Source: Bradyrhizobium diversitatis (lineage in GTDB: Bacteria; Pseudomonadota; Alphaproteobacteria; Rhizobiales; Xanthobacteraceae). Taken from it: DNA of 63,107 nucleotides. Below the pieces are notes generated by a model. The model was not told where the DNA came from. It did no database searches and saw only the letters and a program-made list of their open reading frames with translations. This document shows, one piece after another, positions 36,355 to 44,941 of this stretch. Both the position numbers and the translations under genes were made by a program. The stretch's first letter is position 1, and every line of letters begins with the position of its first letter. The stretch lies in contig NZ_JACEGD010000048.1 in the NCBI RefSeq assembly GCF_016031635.1, forward strand, positions 1-63,107, given 5' to 3'.

Positions 36355-37599
36355 TCAGCTGCCGGAGGCTGCACGGTCGATGAACAGGCTGCCTTTGGTG
36401 ACGATCTGCTCGCCGGGCTTGAGATTGCCGGTGACCTCGACGAGGTCGCCGTTGATGAGGCCGATCCTGATCTTGCGCAGCTCGACCGACTTGTCCTCGC
36501 GCGCGACCCAGATGCGGACGTTGTCGGCTTCGTAGATCAACGCCTGCTTCGGCACTGCCGGCGCGGCGCGGTCGCCGGCCGAATAGATCGTGACGTTGGC
36601 GAACATCTCCGGCTTCAACAGGCCGTCCTTGTTGTCGATGGTGGCGCGAACCAGAAGGCGGCGGGTGGCGGGGTCGATCGCAGCGGCGACGTAGTTGATC
36701 CTGGCGGTGAACGGACGGCCCGGCAGCGCCATCACGTTGACGGTGATGTCCTGCCCGATGCACACCGCGGCCGCGTCGCTCTCGCGCACGAAGGCGGTGA
36801 GCCAGACCGTGGAGAGATCGCCGATGACGAAGACCGGGTCGCTGGCGCCGGAATTGACGTACTGCCCGGGGCCGATCTTGCGCTGCACGACCGTGCCGGA
36901 GATCGGCGAATAGATCGTGACCTCCCGATTGATCGTGCCCTTGTCCTGGAACGCCTTGATGGTCTCGTCGGTGAAGCCGAGGATGCGCAGCTTGTTGCGC
37001 GCGGCTTCCAGCGCCGTCACCGAGGAGCGCATGTCGTTCTGCGCCTGGACCTGGGTTGTTTCCGCCTGCTGATAATCCTTCAGCGGAATGGCGTGTCCCT
37101 CATAAAGATCCTTGGCGCGCTTGAACTGGATGTCGGAGAGCTCGAGCGCCGACTTCGCCTTGTTCTGAGAGGTCATCGCCGCGATGAAATCGTTCTGGGC
37201 CTGCACGGTGTCGGCGGCCTCGATCGTAAACAGCGGTTGACCCTGCTTCAGCATCTCGCCCGGCTTGGCCAGCAGCTTGGTGACCCTGCCCGCGTAGGGC
37301 GAGAACACCGGCGTCGAGCGGTCCTCGTCGACCGCGACCTTGCCCTCTGTGACATACTCGGCTCGGAAGCTCTTGGCCTTGACCGGCTCGATCGTCAGCG
37401 TCGCCCATTCGGACGGCGTGGGCGTGAAGGTCTGCGCATTCCTGCGCGACTGGCTGGAAATCTCGGAGTGCTTTTTTTGCTTTGGCCCCGAAGAAAGCAA
37501 GCCGTAGGCACCGGCGCCTGCAAGAGCGAGTAGAACTACGGATGCGATCACCCGTTGTTTTGTAAGCACCTGCAATCGCTTGGTCTTTTCAAATACCAT
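36355..37599 (-). CDS. RND efflux periplasmic adaptor (HlyD/CusB-like)
   Basis: The protein has 414 residues. An N-terminal membrane anchor (RVIASVVLLALAGAGAYGLL, about 16-35) is followed by the membrane-fusion domains. A barrel-sandwich half contains VFSPYAGRVTKLLAKPGEML; a helical hairpin runs from about 125 to 215; the second lipoyl half contains YSPISGTVVQRKIGPGQYV. A beta-barrel and the C-terminal VKPGEQ-like ending (NLKPGEQIVTKGSLFIDRA) complete the protein. It should link the RND pump encoded downstream to an outer-membrane channel. The start MVFEKTKRLQ at 37599 was chosen over a TTG at 37632. Confidence 0.9.
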   Translation of the reverse strand: MVFEKTKRLQVLTKQRVIASVVLLALAGAGAYGLLSSGPKQKKHSEISSQSRRNAQTFTPTPSEWATLTIEPVKAKSFRAEYVTEGKVAVDEDRSTPVFSPYAGRVTKLLAKPGEMLKQGQPLFTIEAADTVQAQNDFIAAMTSQNKAKSALELSDIQFKRAKDLYEGHAIPLKDYQQAETTQVQAQNDMRSSVTALEAARNKLRILGFTDETIKAFQDKGTINREVTIYSPISGTVVQRKIGPGQYVNSGASDPVFVIGDLSTVWLTAFVRESDAAAVCIGQDITVNVMALPGRPFTARINYVAAAIDPATRRLLVRATIDNKDGLLKPEMFANVTIYSAGDRAAPAVPKQALIYEADNVRIWVAREDKSVELRKIRIGLINGDLVEVTGNLKPGEQIVTKGSLFIDRAASGS

Positions 37600-37743
37600 G
37601 GGCCCCGGTCGTGTCTGCGACGATCTCGGCAAATGACTGCCTCATCGGTCGCGCTAATAGTGCCGAATTGGGATTTCAAACAACCTAAAAAACGCTGGTC
37701 CCTTGCGGTTTGCGTTAAAGTTTTGCGACGTGTCAGCTTCATG

Positions 37744-39144
37744 TCAGCTTCGCGCAGGCCATTCTGCAGGATGAGTGCCGAGCGGCATCGCGGGACGGCT
37801 CCATTGTGCCGGCGTCTTCGACAGCACTGCCGAATGACGCACTGCCTTCAACGTGCCGAAGCCAGATGGCATATCTTCGATGAACGCAGCATGTACGGCC
37901 TCGCCCGCAATATCCGGGGTATTCAGTCCGCCGTCGAGCCGGCCGAGGCTCCACAACCAGCGTCCGGTCTGCGCCAGCGAGACGCGCACGTGCCAGCTGC
38001 CACCTTCGCGGGCCTGGCGCGCCCTGGCCATCATCGCGCCGAACGCCATCAGATAGCCGGTGGCGTGGTCGAGGATTTGCGCCGGCAATTCCCTGGGAGC
38101 ATCGATGCCGGCGGCCCGGCCTTCGGCATGATTGAAGCCGGTCGTGGTCTGCACCAGCGAGTCGAAGCCGCGCCGCTCGGCCCAGGGGCCGGTGTGGCCA
38201 TAGGCCGACAGCGTGAGATAGACGATGCCGGGATTGATTTGCGCTGCGGCCTCCGGCGCGAAACCGAGGGCAGCGAGCGCACGCGGGCGATAGCCTTGCG
38301 AGAAGATGTCGGCGTCCTTCAGCAGCTCGCGCAGCTGCGCCCGTCCGAACTCGCTCTTCAACTCGATGAAGGTGGTGAGCTTGCCGCGGCCGGTATCGAT
38401 GGTGAGCCAGGGAATGGCGGACAGTTCCGGTCCTGACACCAGCAGCACGTCCGCGCCATGCGCCGCGAGCGTGCGGCCTGCGACGGGGCCCGCGATGACG
38501 CGGGAGAGATCGAGCACACGAAGTCCCGAGAGCGGACGATCGCCTTTTGGCCACGGCTTCGGCGGGGCCTCGCCGATCCTCTCGATCGAGACCAGCGGCA
38601 ATTGCGCGAGCGCATGCGCCTGCGGCAAGGCGGACCATTCGTCGTAGGACCGCATCAGGGCGACGACGCCGCCTGCTGCGTAAGCCGCAGTTTCGAAATC
38701 CTCCCCCCTCCAATGCATCAACGCCGCCTGCACCTGCTCGCGCTCCGCCGCGCAGCCGAGCACCTCGCAGACGGCGTCGCGGTGATGCGGGAAATTGGTG
38801 TGGCAGCGGACGAAGCGGCCATCGCCGGTCCAGTAGACGCCGGCGATCGCGTCCCACGCCGGCGGCGGCGGCTTGTCGTCGACGCGCAAATAGCGCTCGG
38901 AACGACATTCGGCGACGGCGTGGCGCATGTCGACGGAGACGTCCTGCACCTCGCCGCTGCGCAGTCGCCAGATTTCGGCGGCGGCGAGCCCCGCGGCAGC
39001 TATCGTCGTCTGGCCGGCGACGGCGACACGAAACGAGGATGGGATTTGTGGCTCGGTGCCGGTCAGCCGCACGCGATCGAGCGGACCCGCATCGCCGCCG
39101 GCGGAAGTCCAGATACCCTTCAGAATGTCGGCGGGGCTTTGCAT
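37744..39144 (-). CDS. CaiB/BaiF-type (family III) CoA transferase
   Basis: The protein has 466 residues. It seems built of two family-III segments: a partial N-terminal one (AGLAAAEIWRLRSGEVQDVS, about 80-105) and a C-terminal one that begins LSGLRVLDLSRVIAGPVAGR (about 220-240) and carries the GFDSLVQTTTGFNHAEG motif, whose Asp is the expected acyl-accepting residue. YLTLSAYGHTGPWA is typical of the family. A GGGAGG ribosome site precedes ATG 39144. It is alone on this strand between the adaptor gene and repeat DNA. The substrate is not known; such proteins move CoA between organic acids. Confidence 0.88.
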   Translation of the reverse strand: MQSPADILKGIWTSAGGDAGPLDRVRLTGTEPQIPSSFRVAVAGQTTIAAAGLAAAEIWRLRSGEVQDVSVDMRHAVAECRSERYLRVDDKPPPPAWDAIAGVYWTGDGRFVRCHTNFPHHRDAVCEVLGCAAEREQVQAALMHWRGEDFETAAYAAGGVVALMRSYDEWSALPQAHALAQLPLVSIERIGEAPPKPWPKGDRPLSGLRVLDLSRVIAGPVAGRTLAAHGADVLLVSGPELSAIPWLTIDTGRGKLTTFIELKSEFGRAQLRELLKDADIFSQGYRPRALAALGFAPEAAAQINPGIVYLTLSAYGHTGPWAERRGFDSLVQTTTGFNHAEGRAAGIDAPRELPAQILDHATGYLMAFGAMMARARQAREGGSWHVRVSLAQTGRWLWSLGRLDGGLNTPDIAGEAVHAAFIEDMPSGFGTLKAVRHSAVLSKTPAQWSRPAMPLGTHPAEWPARS

Positions 39145-39168
39145 GGCCGGTGCCCTCCCTTGAAGCTT

Positions 39169-39244
39169 GAGCATGATCTCCGCGCAAACGCGGTCCGCGT
39201 TTGTCGCGATGGAAAACGGCTGCACACCTTTCCGGATCATGCTC
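39169..39244. repeat. GAGCATGATC palindromic repeat
   Basis: GAGCATGATC begins at 39169 and its complement GATCATGCTC ends at 39244, with an inner CAAACGCGG/CCGCGTTTG stem. It shares outer arms and the CGGCTGCACACNTTTCCGG segment with the element at 270-318. It lies in the gap between two divergent genes. Confidence 0.8.
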
Positions 39245-39283
39245 TAATTTTCGCGACCATTCATCAGCACGAGAAGGAATGCA

Positions 39284-39571
39284 ATGGCCGCCATCGATCC
39301 CCTCACCGCAGGCGCCGTGTTCATCGCGACGGCGGCCACCGACGCGGTCTATGTCATGTTCACCTCGGCGGTGATCGCGCGCAAGCGCGTGCCGGCGGCG
39401 AACTGGAGCGCGGTCTGGTACCTGCTCTCCTCCTATGCGGTGATCAGCTACACCGATAACGCGTTCTATGTCGCGTTCGCCGCGATCGGCTCCTGGGCCG
39501 GCGCCTATGCGTCGCTGACCTTCCTGCACCGCCCGCCCGGCGGTCCGCCGGTGGGGGCGGCACCGGAGTGA
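39284..39571 (+). CDS. Small membrane protein of unknown function
   Basis: The protein has 95 residues with three hydrophobic helices (PLTAGAVFIATAATDAVYVM, WSAVWYLLSSYAVISY, FYVAFAAIGSWAGAYASL) and a Pro/Gly-rich tail (HRPPGGPPVGAAPE). A GAGAAGGA ribosome site lies before ATG 39284. I recall similar short proteins in Bradyrhizobium without an assigned function. It is followed by an intergenic repeat and then an SDR gene, so co-transcription is uncertain. Confidence 0.78.
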   Translation: MAAIDPLTAGAVFIATAATDAVYVMFTSAVIARKRVPAANWSAVWYLLSSYAVISYTDNAFYVAFAAIGSWAGAYASLTFLHRPPGGPPVGAAPE

Positions 39572-39583
39572 GGTCTCTCCGCG

Positions 39584-39665
39584 TCATTGCGAGGAGCCCT
39601 TGCGACGAAGCAATCCAGACCGTTGCTGCGGATGCAGTCTGGATTGCTTCGCTGCGCTCGCAATG
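39584..39665. repeat. CATTGCGAG palindromic repeat
   Basis: The outer arms CATTGCGAG (39584-39592) and CTCGCAATG (39657-39665) pair, and the inner arms GAAGCAATCCAGAC and GTCTGGATTGCTTC are fully complementary. It lies between the small membrane protein and the SDR gene. Confidence 0.85.
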
Positions 39666-39735
39666 TCGACGTGGAGGCTTCTGGGCGTCTCTCGAAGCAG
39701 CTACAGTCCCTGCGATCAACAAGAAGGAGCTAACA

Positions 39736-40506
39736 ATGGATCTCGGTCTCAAAGGCAAGAACGCCATCGTCCTCGGCGGCACGCGCGGCATCGGGCGAGC
39801 GATTGCGGCGACGCTGGCTAGTGAAGGCGCCAATGTCGCGGTGTGCGCGCGCAACGCCGATCAGGTTGCGGCCACCGTCGCAGAGCTGAAGGCGAGCGGC
39901 ATCAAGGCCACCGGCAGCCCGGTCGACGTCACCGACGGCGCGGCGCTGCAATCCTGGATCGAGAATGCAGCGAAGGAGCTCGGCGGCGTCGACTTGCTGT
40001 TCTCCAATGCCGGCGCGATGGCGCAAGGCGGCGATCCCGCGTCCTGGGAGCAGAATTTCCGGCTCGACGTACTCGGCGCCGTGCATGCATTCGATGCCGC
40101 GCGACCGTTCCTCGAAGCCAGCGGCGCGAGAAGCGGCGATGCGGCTTTCGTGATCATCTCGTCGATCGCCGCGGCGCAGGCGGACACGGCCAGCTCCTAC
40201 GGTCCGGTCAAGGCCGCGTTGATCCACATGGCCAAGGGACTGGCCCGGCAATATGCGAAGAAGAGGATCCGGGTCAACGTCGTCTCGCCCGGCACGGTCT
40301 ATTTCAAGGGCGGCGTCTGGGAGATGATCGAGCAGAACATGCCCGAGCGTTACAAGGATGCGATGAGCCGCAACCCGACCGGACGCATGGCAACGCCCCA
40401 GGAAATCGCGAGCGCTGCGGTGTTTCTGGCAAGCCCGGTGTCGGGGTTCACGACGGGATCGAATCTGGTCGTGGACGGCGCGATCTCGAACCGCGTGAAT
40501 TTCTGA
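39736..40506 (+). CDS. SDR-family oxidoreductase
   Basis: This classical short-chain dehydrogenase/reductase has 256 residues. The nucleotide-binding motif is GGTRGIGRA (about residues 14-22). The NAGA motif sits near residue 92, and the active site is SSIAAAQADTASSYGPVK, giving Ser, Tyr and Lys in the SxnYxxxK pattern. VNVVSPGTVYFKGG follows, and the C-terminus is the usual FTTGSNLVVDGA. An AAGAAGGAG ribosome site precedes ATG 39736; upstream in-frame starts fall in repeat DNA. The first Gly of the motif (GGT rather than TGG) is a minor variant. The substrate cannot be told. Confidence 0.93.
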   Translation: MDLGLKGKNAIVLGGTRGIGRAIAATLASEGANVAVCARNADQVAATVAELKASGIKATGSPVDVTDGAALQSWIENAAKELGGVDLLFSNAGAMAQGGDPASWEQNFRLDVLGAVHAFDAARPFLEASGARSGDAAFVIISSIAAAQADTASSYGPVKAALIHMAKGLARQYAKKRIRVNVVSPGTVYFKGGVWEMIEQNMPERYKDAMSRNPTGRMATPQEIASAAVFLASPVSGFTTGSNLVVDGAISNRVNF

Positions 40507-40515
40507 GGGCGCACT

Positions 40516-40617
40516 GTCATCGCCCGGCCTTGACCGGGCGATCCAGTATTCCAGAGACGGTTGTGATTGGGCCGAGAGGCCGCGGCGTACTGGATACCCG
40601 CTTTCGCGGGTATGACG
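40516..40617. repeat. Palindromic intergenic repeat with two hairpins
   Basis: GTCATCGCCCGG begins at 40516 and the element ends with GGGTATGAC at 40617. Internal hairpins are CGCCCGGCCTTGACCGGGCG (40521-40540) and TACCCGCTTTCGCGGGTA. It could terminate the SDR transcript. Its ends (GTCAT/ATGAC) resemble those of the element at 50137-50238. Confidence 0.8.
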
Positions 40618-40777
40618 ACTGAGCGTGGGGCGCGCGATCTCTCGACAAACTCGGCATTTGCGAGCCAACTAATTGCGCATAGCGCGGCCCGATGACGGGC
40701 TCAGAGAAGAAACCCGGAATCTTTCCGGGGAACAGTCTGATGCTTCGCCGCTTCTCTCCTCGCAGAGGCACAGACGC

Positions 40778-41467
40778 TTATGGGGCGGATACGCGCGAAC
40801 GTCGCCTGCGAATGAGCCACATTGCAAATTGTATGAGCCAATCTGGTGCGTTCAAATAGCGCAATGTATCAATCTGGCCCTGGTGTTCGCGGCTCCGAAA
40901 GCTGGCGTCGGAAAGGTAGCTCTCGTCGCTTTCACACCACTCCAATGTACGAACGATTTCCTCCTGCATGAACCCGGCGTCAGGCAGCTTCTTGAGAAAG
41001 CTGAGCTCGCGCCGAAGACAGGCCGCCTCGATTCGATAGCGGCTCGATTCTTCATAGATGATCCCCCATCCCTCTAACCGTGCATGGGTCGCTTCATGGA
41101 CGATGGTAGAGGCGATCCGCTCAAGTGTCATTGTCTCGTTGAGAACGTAACGTTCATCGAGGGCGCAGGCGTTCAGTGACCGATCATAGTGCGCCTGGGC
41201 GCTGGGGAGCAGATGTACCCATATTCGATCGAGATTGCGGGAGATACGGGAATAGTTGAGTGTGTCGTGACGCTTGATGAGTTGGAGCGCCTCTTCCACG
41301 CGGCGCAACGCCGGGTAAGGCTTGCTTTCGGTTGTCCCGATCCAAAGCCCGTCGATCGTTCTGCTCTTGGAGAACCAGAGGCCCAGCCTGTCGATGCGGG
41401 AGGGCCTTCGCTCAAGCTTTACGGCGACGGCGAGGCCGCGCGATCGTTGCGGCGCTTTCAGCTGCAA
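40778..41467 (-). CDS. Orphan HEATH-motif putative zinc metalloprotease
   Basis: The protein has 229 residues. The HExxH zinc motif reads HEATH at about residues 124-128 (IASTIVHEATHARLE), with a possible third ligand Glu147 (RIEAACLRREL) 19 residues on, as in gluzincins. The flanks are helical and charged. There is no signal peptide or clear membrane anchor. The start is TTG 41467 with GGGAG seven bases upstream; no ATG is available before a stop. Codon use is less GC-biased than in the neighbours, suggesting acquisition. I cannot name a family; proteolysis is inferred only from the motif. Confidence 0.75.
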   Translation of the reverse strand: MQLKAPQRSRGLAVAVKLERRPSRIDRLGLWFSKSRTIDGLWIGTTESKPYPALRRVEEALQLIKRHDTLNYSRISRNLDRIWVHLLPSAQAHYDRSLNACALDERYVLNETMTLERIASTIVHEATHARLEGWGIIYEESSRYRIEAACLRRELSFLKKLPDAGFMQEEIVRTLEWCESDESYLSDASFRSREHQGQIDTLRYLNAPDWLIQFAMWLIRRRRSRVSAP

Positions 41468-41603
41468 ATATTGACTCCCGCCGTGTCAAAATGGGCACTA
41501 CGAATGATAGGCGCGCCTCGCTTTCAGGTTGCTTACAGACTCGATTCAAATCGTATTGATCGTTGGGCAGGATCGGCCGATTCCCGCGGTTGTCCATAAT
41601 CCC

Positions 41604-44600
41604 TCAATGAAAGTCCCGCGACGGCGGCAGGATGCGGACGTTGCGGGGGTGGCGGATTTTTTGGGCTGGCATGTCCGCAAGAGCGCGGGGGTCTTCGTTG
41701 AGCGGCTCGACGACGGTGGCGCCTGCCGGTACCGGATGCTTGCGACCGAGCGCATCGTTGGCGAGGCCGATCAGATCGTGCGAGCGGTCGATCATGCGCT
41801 GGGCGATGAGATGCGTCACCTTTTCGGGGCTGCTCTGGATATAACCCTCGACCAGGATGAGGCGCGCGCCCATCACCTCCTTGCGGTACTGTTCCATGAT
41901 CTTGGGCCAGACCACGACATTGGCGATGCCGGTCTCATCCTCCAGCGTCATGAAAACGACGCCGCTGGCGCTGCCCGGCCGCTGCCGGACCAAGACCACG
42001 CCGGCGCAACGGACGCGGCGGCGCTCGTTCTCGTGACTGATGTCCTTGCAGGCGACGATGCGCTCGCGCGAAAACATCTCGCGCAAGAATTCCATCGGAT
42101 GGCCCTTCAGCGATAGCCGGATGGTCTGGTAGTCCGCGACCACCTGCTCGGCGCGCGGCATCACCGGCAGCGGCTTGGCGTGCTCGTCCGGCTGCTCGCG
42201 GGCGGTCGCCGCCTCGAACAGCGGCAGCGGCACGTCGTCGGGCAGCCGCCGCACCTGCCACAGCGCTTCGCGGCGATCGAGCCCGAGCGAGCGGAACGCG
42301 TCGGCATCCGCCAGCAGGATCAGCGCCCGCTTGGGCAGGCCGGTGTCGCGGGCGAAGTCCTCGAGCGAGGTGAAGGGATGGCGGTTGCGGGCGGCGACGA
42401 TGCGGTCGGCCCAGTCAAGCTCAGCTTCTTCAATGCACATCTGGTCCAAGGCCGCACGAGAGGTGGATGGGTTCCCTCCCCCCTTGCGGGGGAGGGTTAG
42501 GGAGAGGGGTGAGCCGCACGGGCGCTGGTCGTGGCTTACCCCTCTCTCCAACTCTCCCCCGCAAGGGGGGAGAGAGCCCAACCATTTGTGCGCCCCTGAC
42601 TCGTGTTCATCCACGCTTCGCTTGCGCAGCTGCTGCCCCCTCTTCAGCCTCTCCTCGTCCTCGTCCAGCCAGTGGAATCCATCGATCTGGCGAAAGCCCA
42701 GGCGCACGGCGCAGTATTTGCCACTCCCCTGCTCCAGCGTGTTCTGCGCAAAGCTGTAGGACACGTCGATGTCGCGAACCTCGACGCCGTTCTTGCGGGC
42801 ATCGCCGACGATCTGCGCCGGCGCATAAAAGCCCATGGGCTGCGAGTTCAACAAGCCGCAGCAGAAGGCGTCGGGATGGTAGTGCTTCAGCCACGACGAA
42901 ATGTAGACCAGTTGCGCAAAGCTTGCGGCATGGCTCTCGGGAAAACCGTAGGAGCCAAATCCCTTGATCTGGTCGAAGCAGCTTTTGGCGAAGTTGGGGT
43001 CGTAGCCGCGCGCCACCATATTGCCGATCAGCTTCTCCTCGTATTGGCCGATGGTGCCGACATTGCGGAAGGTCGCCATCGAGCGGCGCAGGCCATTGGC
43101 TTCCTCGGAGGTGAAATGTGCAGCCTCGATCGCAATGCGCATCGCCTGCTCCTGGAACAGCGGGACGCCGAGCGTCTTGTGCAGCACCTTGTAGAGCTCG
43201 TCCTTGTCGCCATGCTCCGGTGACGGCGAGGGGTAGCTCACCTTCTCGAGCCCGTTCCTTCGCCGCAAATACGGATGCACCATGTCGCCCTGGATCGGCC
43301 CCGGCCGCACGATCGCAACTTCGATGACGAGATCGTAGAAGGTCCGTGGCTTCAGGCGCGGCAGCATGTTCATCTGGGCGCGGCTCTCGACCTGGAACAC
43401 GCCGAGCGACTCCCCGCGGCACAGCATGTCGTAGACCTCCGGGTCGTCCTGCGGAACACTCGCCAGCACAAAACGCTCGCCCTTGTGCCGATCGATCAGA
43501 TCAAAACACTTGCGGATACAGGTCAGCATGCCCAGCGCCAGCACGTCGACCTTCATCATATGAAGCGCGTCGACATCGTCCTTGTCCCATTCGATGAAAG
43601 TGCGGTCGTCCATCGCGGCGTTGCCGATCGGAACATAGGTGTCGAGCCGGTCCTGGGTGAGCACATAGCCGCCGACATGCTGGGAGAGATGGCGCGGAAA
43701 TTCGATCAGCTCGGTCGCAAGCTCGACCGCGAGGTTGATCATGGGATTGTTGGGATCGAGTCCGGCCTGCCTGACCTGCATGTCGTTGAGGCCCTTGCCC
43801 CAGCTGCCCCAGACGGTGTCGGCGAGGGCGGCGGTGACGTCCTCGGTCAGGCCCAGCGCCTTGCCGACGTCGCGGATGGCGCTGCGCGGGCGATAATGGA
43901 TGACGGTGGCGATGATCGCGGCGCGGTGGCGGCCGTAGCGGCGATAGACATATTGCATCACCTCCTCGCGCCGCGAATGCTCGAAATCGACGTCGATGTC
44001 GGGCGGCTCCAGTCGCTCCTTGGAGATGAAGCGCTCGAACAACAGGTCGACCTTGGTCGGATCGACCGAGGTGATGCCGAGCACGTAGCAGACGGCCGAA
44101 TTCGCCGCCGATCCCCGCCCCTGGCACAGGATGTTCTGGCTGCGTGCATAGTGCACGATGTCGTGCACGGTGAGGAAGTAATGCGCGTATTTCAGCTCGG
44201 CGATCAGCGCGAGCTCCTTCTTCAGCGTCGCGCGCAGCTTGTCGTCGATCTCGCCGCCGAAATATTCCGTCCGATTGCATCGATCGTGGACTTTTCCCGG
44301 ATGCAGGTCAGCACGTCCTGGAGGGGACGGCGACCGGGGTGGTGATAGAGGACTTCGTTGGTCGCAAGCAGGGGCACTTTTGCTGTGGTGGCGAGATCAT
44401 CGAGCCGCGCCAGACGGCGCCGGTCGTCGCCGCGATAGACCAGGCTCGCCGCCAGCCACACGCCCGCGGCGCGGCTGCCCTTGAGCTTTGCGAGAACATC
44501 CAGCGCCTGGGCCGGATCAAAGCGATGCGGCAGCGTCAGGACCAGGAGCTGGCCTTCCGAAAACTCCAGGAGATCAGCGAAGGCGAGATGGCATTCGCCC

Positions 44601-44941
44601 TTCTCGATCCGCGTGATGTCGTCGCCGCGCTTGCCCCGGGTGAGAAGCTGGCACAGACGGCCATAGGCGGCACGGTCGCGCGGATAGACCAGGACGTCGG
44701 GCGTGCCGTCGACGAAGACGATGCGCGCGCCGATCAGCAGTTTCGGCTTGTGCAGCACCTTGTCATTGTCGAGCTCTTTGTAGGCCCGCACCACGCCGGC
44801 GAGCGTGTTGTGATCGGCAATGCCGATCGCGGGGATGCCGAGGATGCTGGCCTGATGCACATAGGCGCGCGGATCCGAGCCGCCGCGCAGGAAGGAGAAG
44901 TTTGTGGTGATGCCGATCTCGGCATAGGCAGGCGTGGTCAT
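41604..44941 (-). pseudogene. dnaE2: Error-prone DNA polymerase DnaE2, apparently disrupted
   Basis: The intact start MTTPAYAEIGITTNFSFLRG (44941) overlaps the imuB stop (ATGA). The PHP domain reads normally to REKSTIDAIGR (about 44273) and then goes out of frame and stops at 44222. The polymerase part resumes in another frame at TEYFGGEIDDKLRATLKKEL and runs through SAVCYVLGI, PPDIDVDFEH and RPGPIQGDMVHPYL to 41604. Against the family pattern, about 70-75 codons between these points are missing, plus a frame change. The C-terminal half also carries an in-frame palindromic insertion (42474-42574). A functional full-length protein is unlikely unless this is a sequencing or assembly error. It would have been the polymerase of the ImuA-ImuB-DnaE2 mutasome. 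Confidence 0.88.
42474..42574. repeat. Palindromic repeat inserted in frame within dnaE2
   Basis: Arms of 42 bases (42474-42515 and 42533-42574) are inverted copies with few mismatches and a 17-base spacer; the core is CCCCCCTTGCGGGGGA and its complement. It adds peptide such as GSLPPCGGELERGV and PLSLTLPRKGGG without breaking the frame. It is the same family as 36165-36306. Confidence 0.88.

Noticed and set aside
44222..44300. Programmed frameshift as an explanation for the dnaE2 frame change
   Set aside because: No slippery heptamer is visible at the junction, and about 70-75 conserved codons are missing, which a frameshift alone would not explain.
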